NCBI GenBank assembly: GCA_003427395.1
Contig: BFEA01000378.1
Span: 992,639 to 1,021,731, forward strand
Length of the DNA stretch: 29,093 bases
Direction: 5' to 3'
Origin: Chara braunii
Taxonomy: Eukaryota > Streptophyta > Charophyceae > Charales > Characeae
This document shows positions 19,140 through 28,049 of the stretch, piece by piece. Made by a program: the position numbers and the translations under genes. The stretch's first letter is position 1, and each line of letters begins with the position of its first letter. Below the pieces are notes generated by a model that made no database searches, was not told the DNA's origin, and worked only from the letters and a program-made list of their open reading frames with translations.

Positions 19140-19876
19140 GACAGTCGCGACCCTCGAGCGAGCTGTCGTGCACCAAAAAACGACTCGCTGTCACCTCGCC
19201 CAAACGCGTGCAGAGCATCCCTCGTAACTCGAGTACAAGGTCCCAAAACCCACGCCCTGAATTTAGCCGCCTTATGGCGGCAGGTCCATTCGATTTTGCC
19301 CACCTCACAGTGGAAGGCAGCCTCTTCGTTTTGCTCATTCGAAATATCACGAGTTAAAGAAAAAAACAAAACAAAAGAATCTTAAGGGAAAAAAAAAAAA
19401 AAAACGAATCTAAGAAAGAATCCAAACTAAGAAAAATCTAAAACAAATCTCAAAGAAGAAAATTTAAGAAAATCTAAGAAGACGACAAGAAAATCAAAAA
19501 AAACAAAAGGCACTTACCTGAAAAACATGAAAACGGGCGCCTGCAGTTGCTCTGGGATCATAATCCCTAGGTCACTTCAAAATGCGCCACTTGGCGCTCT
19601 ATTTTGTTAGATTTTTTTTTTCTCCCGTTGGCTTATGCCAAGGGTTATGTCACGTTCGTGGGCTTACCCACGAACTGTTGAAATACAGACCCGAGTTCAA
19701 ATCCAAAATTTTTTATTTTTATTTTTATTTTTTATTTTTATTATTATTATTTTAATGATTTATGCGTGGCATCCTTGCGCAGGGGCCATTCTCGATCCAC
19801 GCGGCCGATCTCAGCCACGTGATCCCACGATCGCACGGTCGGGTTCGTCCGCGCCAAATGCCTAGCTGCCAGATGC
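18723..19876. other. No gene recognised; CT microsatellite and A-rich stretch
   Basis: Contains a (CT)n run at 19085-19137 preceded by a nine-C run, an A16-type run near 19389-19404, an A-rich stretch with repeated AAATCTAAG-like words at 19405-19500, and a T/A-rich stretch at about 19708-19755. The long frames on both strands at 18979-19385 are generated by the CT run. Confidence 0.6.
19085..19137. repeat. (CT)n microsatellite
   Basis: About 26 CT units directly after a short C run; reads as GA on the minus strand. Confidence 0.96.
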
Positions 19877-19970
19877 AAAAGGAGCTAGCCCGGTGGTACC
19901 GCGATTGAGATTCGACCCCCGTATCAGTGGGGTGAGAGTCAAATACCGGTACCTACTGGGCTAGCTCCTA
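19877..19970 (-). ncRNA. Candidate Pol III-type tRNA-like hairpin RNA
   Basis: On the minus strand an 88-base unit (19968 down to 19881) starts GGAGCTAGCCC and ends GGGCTAGCTCC, a perfect 11-bp closing stem; imperfect pairing continues inward. TAGCCCAGTAGG at 19963-19952 fits the tRNA A-box consensus throughout, and GGGTCGAATCT at 19918-19908 fits the B-box at 9 of 11 positions. They are 45 bases apart, as in a tRNA (44). TTTT follows immediately at 19880-19877, a Pol III terminator. A cloverleaf does not fold: D-stem and T-stem pair only partly, and no anticodon arm is evident. It may be a tRNA-derived SINE head, a MITE or an expressed small RNA. Confidence 0.5.
19881..19968. repeat. 88-bp imperfect inverted repeat
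   Basis: Left arm from 19881 and right arm ending at 19968 share an outer 11 bp exactly and about 20 of the outermost 23 bp; inner parts match less well. Same element as the candidate RNA above. Confidence 0.9.
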
Positions 19971-20010
19971 CCACGGTAGAGGTAGGAGCAGCTCTTCTAT
20001 AAGAAGAGCT
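19965..20010. repeat. Two short perfect hairpins
   Basis: CTCCTACC (19965-19972) pairs with GGTAGGAG (19981-19988). AGCTCTTCT (19990-19998) pairs with AGAAGAGCT (20002-20010) around ATA. They follow the 88-bp inverted repeat without a gap. Confidence 0.9.
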
Positions 20011-20493
20011 TGCTCAGTAGCTATCCCCCCCCCTTGCCGGTGGCCTTGCAGGCCCTGCCTGCCTGAAGCCTAATAGGCTTGCTGGCAGGTCCTACCCCGT
20101 TGGCTGGCCGCGTGACCTCGCCATGGGCCTATCAACCCCCTGGCTCGATGTCAACCCCTGCGGTCCAAGAACTAAACCCCTTCTACCTATTCCCCTGCGC
20201 CACGGCTCTATACCCGGCGCATCCCTCTTTTTAGCCTACTTAGGCCTTGAATAGGTCTAACTTTAACGTTCTCATGTCCGCACTTTCCTGTGGCTTCGAC
20301 AAAAGCGAAGCATTGCCATTCACATCCGTTACTCCACGCGTATGAACTAACGTCTGAAAACTTTTAGTTGCTCAGTCATAGGTCAGATCTAAGCAACTTT
20401 TGGCAAACGTCAGTCTCATCAAGTCTCATCAAGTCTCATCAAGTCCTTCAATTCAATAAAAGGGTCGGACAACGTCCGCCGTTTAAAATCCCC

Positions 20494-20521
20494 GGCAAAT
20501 ACCCTTGTCAGGGTATTTGCC
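20494..20521. repeat. Perfect 11-bp-arm hairpin
   Basis: GGCAAATACCC (20494-20504) and GGGTATTTGCC (20511-20521) flank a six-base loop TTGTCA. Confidence 0.95.
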
Positions 20522-21592
20522 CCGACAACGTGTTAGATCACGTGCCACTCACTAAGTTACTAGGGTTGTCACTGCTCTTCTTAAAATGAATTCTTTACGA
20601 GTGTCACTATCACTTCTCTTAATCTCACTCTATTTTTCGCTTGAGTGGTCCGACAGATTTCTCTTGTGTCCAATCTTGAAGGGCCATGAAACGATGAACA
20701 GACTACATCTTCTGCGCTACAAGCACAGTTGACTGGATCAAGTGCAATAAAAAGAGAACAATTACTATTCAGTGAGACGATGAGCAAACAATAGGAGAGG
20801 TATCAGGTAAGGCTGCTGCTACAAATTTCTTGGTTTTCCCTTGGTAGTCTCCGCAACTAAATCCTCAGATAAGGCTTTAATTCCTTTGGACACCCTTTCT
20901 CTTTTATTTTTGTTTTCTTGTTCAAGAAGATAGGCGTGGTCTCATTGATCGACTTTGAACGGGTTCTCATCATGTGTTTACCGTTGATGGTGTGTGATAA
21001 TAGAGTCAACTTCTAGCCAGACTAAGCGAGCACGTTTAATCCCATAATTAGCGAGCAATGTTAACTAAGCATAGCCTATAGACTGATTGAATGGTAAAGT
21101 CACCACTTCATTAAGACAGGGAAGAAGATATGATTATCGGGGAAACGCTTTCCTTCAAATGGGAAGGAAAATAATTTTGAGGAAGACTGCCTACTTCCTT
21201 GGTAAATTTCTCCTAGTTGGTGATTGATGGCTCCAAAGTTTTTTTTTTTTGGCTTAGTTAGAGATGTGTAAACTTAACTATGACGAACCTCGGGCAAGAG
21301 AGAGAGCAGGCAAGTTGTTCACGCCTCCCCACTTTCACACACGAGGGGCTAGCCATGCTACTGATGGGCCAAAACCCCATTCTTAAAGAAAATCATTTAG
21401 ACCGTCTGGGACACTCTCAACTGTCCCGGAGAAGAGATTCCTTGAGTGCCCTCGCTAGTCCCTGATTTGTGAACGAGATTTTGACCCTGTAAAGAATTAC
21501 GACCTTGTCCACTTTGATATGAAGAGATCATGAACTTGACCATGATAAATCTTGCACTTCAAGTGTATGCGTGGGGTCTTACGCGGTACATG

Positions 21593-21613
21593 CAACGAGG
21601 GTAACCCTCGTTG
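21593..21613. repeat. Palindrome, 10-bp arms with one central base
   Basis: CAACGAGGGT, then A, then ACCCTCGTTG; arms are exact reverse complements. Confidence 0.95.
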
Positions 21614-22463
21614 GGACGTAATGAATTGGTAAAGCTTGAAGGTAATTGTGTTTGAGAGACATGTGTCGCTCTATCCATGCTCGATGTTACACTTGGGAGA
21701 AACTTGCTGGTAGCAGGTTAGAAACCGTGCTTATGGTGTATTGGTGTGGACGACAGGCATACTGTTGAAGCACCTGAGCTACATCTTGCCTGATTTAAGA
21801 CGTGGTAAAAAAACTTTCATCTAAGTTGCAAGTGGTCTTGTTCATCACTAGTCCTTATAACATACTACTTGCTGTCAGCTTTGGTTTAGCTCATTCACTA
21901 CCCTGTGTTTTATAACTAATGTCCAGTATGGTAGTCGTCGTGGCCTAACTATAACCCGTAGTGGATGATTGTAATGCACTTCGTGCAGCAAGTTACCTAA
22001 AAGTGAGTGTCTTTAGCAGTAAGGGAGGAATCTTCAATGCAAACTGAAAACAGGTAATCAGTTGCGGCGACGGTAGTGTGATATTGGTTTCACCTGGAGA
22101 TATTTGACTAAAAGAGGCTTATCTCTTGCCTTTCATTTAAACAGACTCTTGTATTCACACGAACAATAAGTGATAAAAGGGGAAACGTACGTTTTAAGGA
22201 CATCCCGGTTGTGTTTTGCGCCTTGCTAGGACCAAGGGGAAAGTTGGCGAGGTGACCTCACTGATTGTTCTCTATAATATCATAATGATGTCAGGCTAAA
22301 CGACCCACTCGACAAAAGCCCCTCGACGTTAAATCAAGGCAGAACTGTTGAAAGTCCTAGAGTTGTGAGTTGTCGTTCACCCTAATATACGAGACCTATT
22401 AGATTGCTGGTTATTCCCTTATTCTCATTGTGCCCTATTCGGGCTTGGATCCCGGGTCAAAGA

Positions 22464-23642
22464 GGGGATTGGCAAGAGGAAGTGGACCCAGAAGTGAAGT
22501 TCAAAGCGAAGATTGTAAAGCTAAAGGACAAAAAATTCGAACTAGAAGCAATTAAACTGTATCATAGGTCTGGATCTGACTCGTCATCGTCTTTTTGTTG
22601 TATGAGTTATCCAACCTTTAGATCAATGGTCTCTAAGAAGTTGGATCAAGATGTGATGATAATGCTCATTAAACGAGTAGGTAAATGTTCCTCATTCTAC
22701 CCACCTTCTATTGAACAGCTCTCATTCGAGTTTAAAGACTTGCAGGATGAACCGACGGGAATCATTGAGCGTGCTATTAAGCACACTATTGAGATAATTC
22801 CCGGTAGTAAGATTCCCAAATGTCCCATTTATCGTATGTCTCCTAGGGAACTTGAAGAATTAAAAAAACAGTTGCAAGAATTACTAAAAAAGGATGGATT
22901 CGCCCAAGTTCATCTCATATGGAGCTCCTGTTTGATTCATGTCCAAAAAGGAAGGTGAACTTGGACTCTATATTGACTATCGAGGGTGAACTCCGTCACT
23001 ATCAAAAACGTGGAACCACTTCCACGCATTGATGACTTGTTGGATCAGTTGCAGGGATGCAAGTACTTCAGTAAGATAAATCTTAAGTCAAGGTACCACC
23101 AAATCGAGGTGGCTCTTGAGGATCAACAAAAGATAGCCTTTAAAACCAGGTATTGTCACTACGAGTTCGTGGTTATGCCGTTCGGGCTGACTAATGCTTT
23201 TGCTACCTCCCCGAGGTCTATGAATGAGCTGTTTCGTCAATGGATGACTAACGTGGTAGTTGTATATCTCGATGATATGCTCGTGTATAGCAAGACACTT
23301 GAGGATCACAAGAAACACCTACGAATGGTTTTTCAGAAGTTGTGCGAAGGCAACTTCAAACCGAATCCTAAGAAGTCTGAGTTTGCTAAGCCTTAGGTGT
23401 TTTACTTAGGGCATATAGTAATCGAAGAGGGACTAAGGCCTGAAGAGGAAAAGATCATAACAATTCGAGATTCGCCCACACCCAAAAGTGTTACTGAATT
23501 CAGATATTTTCTAGGACTTGCTAGTAAGTACAGAAAGTCTGTAAGGAACTTCTCATTGATAGCTGCACCTATGAGAAGACTTCTGAAGAAGGAAACATCG
23601 TGGCTATGGGACAAAGATTGTGAGCCTTCGTTTAAAAGTTAG
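22464..23642 (+). pseudogene. pol: E2 reverse transcriptase
   Basis: Frame 22464-22958 carries the pre-RT linker and the start of RT (TGIIERAIKHTIEIIPGSKI, then YRMSPRELEELKKQLQELL). Around 22905-22985 frameshifts scramble the SSPYGAPV-KKEGEL segment. From 22986 the frame is open to 23396: NSVTIKNVEPLPRIDDLL, the aspartate motif changed to KINLKSRYHQIEV (Asp to Asn, Gly to Arg), [14 protein letters not shown], and catalytic YLDD at 23265-23276. A single TAG at 23394-23396 is followed in the same frame by FYLGHIVIEEGLRPEE and the connection region to 23642. Loss of the first catalytic Asp alone would inactivate it. Confidence 0.93.
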
Positions 23643-24102
23643 AACATATTCTGACTCGTTACCCTGTCTTAAAGATTGATGATCCTTCTCTCTTTCATTG
23701 TCACCACTGATGCAAGTCAGTATGGAATTGGGGTTACGATACAACAGGATGACGGTAAGGGATATAGATCTATAAAGTTTATGTCCAAAAAAAACTTTCG
23801 TTTGAGAAAGTGGCCAACTCCACTTATGAAAGGGAATTGTATGCCCTAGTCGCTGCACTGGACAGATGGAAGCACTACTTGTTAGGGAGGCATTTTCAGA
23901 CCACGCGACCTTGAAGTGGATCAAAACCCAACATCGACTCTCTGACAAGCTATTTAGATGGTTCGCTTTTATAGACATATTTGACTTTGAATTGAAGACT
24001 ATTAAAGGAAAGTCTAATGTGGTTGCGGATGCTTTGTCCAGGCATGCAGATTTCTTTGGAACAATTGTTTCCTACCTCGATATTGGGAATGACTTGAAGT
24101 AG
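23643..24102 (+). pseudogene. E2 RNase H remnant
   Basis: FIVTTDASQYGIGVTIQQDD (about 23690) holds the first acidic residue. STYERELYALVAALDRWKHY (about 23820-23880) holds the catalytic Glu and is better preserved than in E1. About 10 bp are missing near 23890 relative to E1, shifting frame before SDHATLKWIKTQ. The frame then stays open through FDFELKTIKG and VVADALSR to a TAG at 24100-24102. Confidence 0.88.
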
Positions 24103-25260
24103 CAGATTCGGAAGGGTTATGCACGTGATCCGATATGAAGTCCTATTATTGGGACCCTATAGAGAAACCTTGAACTCTTCCCTAAATATCGAATGACTGA
24201 TGGTTTACTTTTCGTTATTGACAAGACCGAAAAAAGACTTCGCATTCCACACAAAGAACCAATCAAGAGTATGATTATTGGGGAATGCCATGACGATGAG
24301 GGACTTGTCCGAGAACGCTTTGAATGGAAGGGAATGAAGGAAGATGTGCTAACATATGTGAGAACTAGATTTGTTTGCCAGAGGAATAAGCCCTCACACG
24401 AGAATTCAGTGGGACTATTGAGACCGCTACCTATTCGAAGTGAGCTAGGTGAGTCTATTTTTATGCACTTCATGAGTCTCACTAAGAGCCGAAATGGTAA
24501 TAGTCAGGTAACAACCATTGTGGATTGATTCTCAAAGTATGCCATGTTCATTCCTTTGTTGGCCGAAGCTAAGACTGAACCGGTCATCTAAAAATTTCAG
24601 ATGCGACGGGTTTTGGAATATGGGTTCCCAAAGACCATCGTCCCTGATTGGTATGTAAGGTTCACTGGTCTACAATGGCAAAAGCTGATGGAAGCCTATG
24701 GCATTAGATTGACCATGTCGTCAGGCAGACACCCTAAAACGAATAGCTAGACGGAGCAAATGAATCGTTTGTGCCAGCAGCTTTTGCGCATGTATGTGCG
24801 ACCCGATCAAGTGTAGATTGGGATGAGAATACCTAAGATCGCAAGTGCATATAATAATAGTATACATATTGTCACAGGAAGAACATCAAATGCACTGCGT
24901 AAAGGTTGGAAGCCTCGACATCCCATTGATGCTCTCACCCTGGACCAGATCAAGAGGTTACACCCAGGAACAAGAAAATTTGCAGTTCTGTATGAAGAAG
25001 GCATAAAGAAAGTTAATGAAAGTATACAGAAAGCCCAGTTGCAAATGATTTAACAGGCTAACAAGCATCGTCGTCCATCCCAATTCCAAGAAGGAAATCT
25101 TGTATGGGTAAAGTTTAAGGAGTTTTCCTTGGAAGAGAATGTGTCTCAGAAACTGCTGCCTGTTTTATGGACCATGGGAAGTTCTCAACGTGATTGGGGA
25201 TACTAATGGACCTTCATACAAAATTGACGTGCCCCCACACCTCAAGACCTATCCTGTCTT
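24103..25260 (+). pseudogene. E2 integrase remnant
   Basis: The zinc-finger region is changed: GECHDDEGLV has lost the second His seen in E1, and YVRTRFVCQ has one of the two Cys. In the core, FMHFMSLTKSRNGNSQ has His (24466-24468) where E1 has the catalytic Asp. The second Asp survives in IVPDWYVRF (about 24645) and the Glu in TEQMNR (about 24755). TGA/TAG stops interrupt (after TTIVD, in KTNS-TEQ and elsewhere). The C-terminal frame 24823-25053 is open (HPIDALTLDQIKRL). The GPY/F-type module near 25150 carries a one-base insertion. It shows what is missing from E1. Confidence 0.88.
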
Positions 25261-25341
25261 CATGCGTCTAAACTCTTGCCATATGTAGAGGGACATGATT
25301 TTCCCAACAGACCGTCTATGTTCCCACCTTCCATGAATGGA

Positions 25342-25535
25342 GGTTAAGAGGTGGAGAAGATACTGGAACATGGTTATTTCTCTACAGGTGGCAGAGGCAG
25401 ACCGCACAAGCAGTTTAAGGTAAAGTTTTTAAGTCTCAACCGCCATTCGAAGCTAGATGGTTTAGCAAGAAGGAACTATTACCTACTGCTCCTGACATTA
25501 TTGCTGCATACTAGCATGAATTAAAAGAAAGATGA
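25342..25535 (+). pseudogene. E2 chromodomain-like tail
   Basis: Reads EVEKILEHGYFSTGGRGRP, then HKQFKVKF. A one-base insertion shifts the rest, which in the other frame reads EARWFSKKELLPTAPDI and ends at a TGA at 25533-25535; a TAG also falls after AAY. Matches E1 6341-6536 closely. Confidence 0.75.
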
Positions 25536-25576
25536 TGTATTTCTGGGGTGGAACTCGAAAATTGGGCCGGCAGGAG

Positions 25577-26764
25577 TGCAATAAACCGCTCGGTATGCCT
25601 TGTTTGCATGAGGGGCACCCGCAGACCGCAACCCGGCGTAAGGCTGTGAAGGATCAAGGGGAGTAAACCTCCCGATATTGGCTTCAGGGCCTGTGTGCCC
25701 GACAGTTGACTTCGGTCAACTGCCCAGTGGCCCAGAGTCTAAGTCTACATGGACCCAGCTCAGGCCGCCGATCAGACACACACTTGTTTGTATGCATGTA
25801 CCTAGACAACATCGGGAGCAAGTGGGAAGTCTGCAACTGTACGGGATCCAGTCCATCGACTGTGTGTCAATCTGAGCCACCGTGGGTGGGAGTCCTGAGG
25901 CAGGTCTACCTCGTCAAATGCTACATAAGGCCCTGCCTCCAGGGAGTCAACATTCAGTATGCTGACTAGATGCTGGCTTGACGCTGGCTAGATCGTGGCT
26001 GGACGCTGGCTGGACACTGGCTGTACGCTGGCACTGTGGTCGCGAGACTGCTGCTAGCTGCTGGCGCCTTCCTATCTTAGCCTCAGCCTCTGTTGACGTG
26101 GCGCAAACCACGTTGTCTTTGACATGGCTAACGTGGCTCATGCCACCCTGTCTCTATTGCTGACGTGGCATCTGCCACACTGTCTTCATTGCTGAGTTGG
26201 ACAGGACAAGGAGGGAGATCGGGATCTGTGGATGATTGAGATAGAGAGATGATACTTACCTGCTGTTGGTGTTGATACTGTGCGCTGCTGAACGTCTTCA
26301 CGGGAGACTGCGGCACGTGGCACTCGGATGTGATCAGGCCCTGTCAGGCTCGTTATTGGACACTGTTTGCTGACGTGGAGGCGAGGGGAAGCCCGGAGAA
26401 GGAGAGGGAAATGTTGGGCTACTATCTCTGTGGTCACTGATGGACACTTACTTTTCCATCCTCTAAACTGTCTATTAATGTTGGGCTACTATCTCTGTGG
26501 TCACTGATGGACACTTAACTTTTCCATCCCCTAAACTGTCTATTAATGTTGGGGCTACTTGGTCATTGATGGACACTTACTCTTCCACCCTCTAAACTGT
26601 CTATTCTTCCTCTCTCCTCTTCGTCCATTGGTTACGAGACTTTGTATTACAGATCACATTCACGGTTATTGGAGACATTATTCAGCACTGAGTTTTCTTG
26701 TGCTTCGACATGTGACGAGTATCCTCCTGACTGGGTTCATTACACAAAAGTTGATTACATTGCA
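25577..26764 (+). mobile_element. E2 3' LTR
   Basis: Starts TGCAATAAACC after GGAACTCGAAAATTGG, as in E1. U3 includes a perfect palindromic pair CAGTTGAC/GTCAACTG (25695-25714), a TATA-like CTACATAAGG (25921-25930), GTCAACATTCAG, a few GACGCTGGCT units and TGACGTGG units (26090-26180). Similarity to the E1-side LTR is seen to GGGTTCATTACACA at 26731-26745. The end (26763-26764, CA) is a guess. It is about half the length of the other LTR, because that one carries minisatellite expansions. Confidence 0.72.
26413..26605. repeat. 67-bp tandem triplication in E2 LTR
   Basis: Units start at 26413, 26480 and 26548 with GTTGGGCTACTATCTCTGTG or a shortened form, and run through GGACACTTACTTTTCCATCC and CTAAACTGTCTATTAAT. 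The E1-side LTR has one diverged copy near 7930-7980. Confidence 0.95.
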
Positions 26765-27465
26765 AATCTGAATTATGTTCACTTTCTATTTTTTGCACTG
26801 GGGCTGCTCGGAACCAGCCTGGGGGTCATGCCCGGCCGGGCAACTGGGCGCAGAAGTGTTGGATGCTCGGGCGCCCGGGCTCCCGGAAAGACAACCTAGC
26901 TAGAGACTGAACTTCCGACTACTTCAGTCAGACAGTTTACTGGTGAATGTTGGAAATGATTCCTCCTTCTCCTCCTCCTCCTCTTCCTCCTTCTCAAGGT
27001 GGCCCATACCACTGAGGTATACAGAAGAAATTGAACTGTTGAATATTGGAACTGGTTTCTTCTTCTTTTTCTTCTTCTCGAGGTGGCCCCTGTTGATGAA
27101 CAGTCACACGTTTGTACCATCCATCCGCCTGCCAGGTATGGCATGCTGTTGCATGTTTTGGGTGTCCTGATCTTTTTTTGCCATGCTGCCTGATGGGGGT
27201 TGATATGGGTCCACTGGCCATTCATTTGGTTTGGACGACCTCCTTGGAAAAAGGCAGGGCTCAGCAAAGGGACACCCTTTTTTCACTTGGCCCGTTGGAT
27301 TAACTATCTGACGGCCATTTGTCTTGCCTTTATTTATTTTTCTGCAGGGATCAACCTGATGTTCAGGAGATGTGGTGTTTAAGAGGTGGCTTCTGTCTTC
27401 TTTTGGGTGCGGACAGGGAGTAGCATGTCTAAATATAATTCTTTTGAGTGTGTTGTGATGTACAG
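26765..27465. other. Probable intron or gene-flanking sequence
   Basis: No exon clearly recognised. A CG-rich palindromic stretch (GCCCGGCCGGGC at 26830-26841), a partly repeated pair at 26942-27006 and 27038-27090, and a strong acceptor-like site (TTTATTTTTCTGCAG ending near 27350) are present. The last could precede a short exon, but the downstream frames give no recognisable protein. Confidence 0.45.
26942..27090. repeat. Imperfect local duplication with TTC/CTC-rich cores
   Basis: GAATGTTGGAAATG (26945) with a CTCCT-rich tract and CTCAAGGTGGCCC (26993) recurs as GAATATTGGAACTG (27041) with a TTCTT-rich tract and CTCGAGGTGGCCC (27077). Confidence 0.75.
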
Positions 27466-27669
27466 GAGCGAGAGAGGAGGAGACGAGAAGAATTGGAACG
27501 ACAAGCGAGGGAGGCTGCAGAGGAGGAGAGAAGGAAGGAGGAGGAGGAAGAGGCTGCAAGGCTTGCAGTGCAGCGAGCGGACGAAAAGGCGAGACTGTTG
27601 GAGCAAAGACGCAAAGAAAAGCAAGAGTCTCTGGGGTCAGAGCCTGAGAAGGGTCCAAATGTTACAACG
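27466..27669 (+). CDS. Candidate exon of a UBX-domain (FAF2/PUX-like) protein
   Basis: A 204-base, 68-codon segment lies between an acceptor (TGTTGTGATGTACAG) and a donor (ACG, then GTATTG), in phase 0 on both sides. It encodes a highly charged coiled coil (ERERRRREELERQAREAAEE, later ADEKARLLEQRRKEKQESLG) ending SEPEKGPNVTT. In FAF2/UBXD8 and plant PUX proteins, an Arg/Glu-rich helix links the UAS domain to the UBX domain and ends with L-x-x-EP just before it, where UBX begins V-x-x-RFP. Those proteins recruit the Cdc48/p97 ATPase in ER- or lipid-droplet-linked protein degradation. The flanking UAS and UBX exons are not seen in the window. Reading through the donor gives VLRTP and a stop. 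A generic charged coiled coil is the alternative. Confidence 0.5.
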
Positions 27670-28049
27670 GTATTGCGAACCCCCTGATTGTGATTCATGA
27701 ATGGTGACTGCATGATGTAGTGCATAGATAACATATCCCTGTCTCCCAACTTATTTCGGGCTGCAAGTAGGAGAGAACTCACCCATAGTGGGTGGTTCAT
27801 TGATTGAACTCATTGATCTGTAAAATGCCACCATCGATTCTTCTGCAATCAGACTCGTTTTCAAACACACTTTTCATGCATGTAAAGAGCAACGCAGCAT
27901 ACTGGCGACATGTGCCCACTCAAACTCAGAGATATGGCTTTCAGATACGAGTTCACTCTCAATTGGCTATGGCGACTTTAGCGCCCAAACATCTCACTGT
28001 TCATATACACTGGATCACCCTGGATATCCCACACGCATCACTCTAACAC
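27670..28049. other. Probable intron after the UBX-like exon
   Basis: AT-rich sequence starting with the donor GTATTG. No coding frame recognised. The E3 LTR appears to begin somewhere before about 28080, boundary unresolved. Confidence 0.45.

Larger units (their letters stand above)
20011..22463. other. About 2.45 kb with no gene recognised
   Basis: A ten-C run (about 20026), a triplicated 10-bp word AGTCTCATCA (20412-20441), a perfect hairpin at 20494-20521, a T12 run (21239-21250) and a near-perfect palindrome at 21593-21613. No frame shows a family signature. The sequence ends where E2 pol similarity resumes. Confidence 0.55.
22464..26764 (+). mobile_element. E2 (3' part): Ty3/gypsy pol and LTR
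   Basis: Plus-strand continuation from the protease end (GDWQEEVDPEVKFKAK) through RT, RNase H, integrase and chromodomain-like tail to an LTR. Its similarity begins just past the point where the 9.0-11.39 kb fragment stops, with about 220 bp of the protease absent from both. It is therefore either the other half of the same element or a second truncated copy. Stops and frameshifts occur in every domain, but far fewer than in E1. Confidence 0.88.

Noticed and set aside
18979-19385. Long frames of about 120-130 codons on both strands
   Set aside because: Produced by the (CT)n run; no conserved motif outside it.
27104-27658. 184-codon minus-strand frame
   Set aside because: Antisense to the charged UBX-like exon (codons read as Ser/Leu/Pro-rich), and no recognisable domain; the plus-strand reading explains the sequence better.
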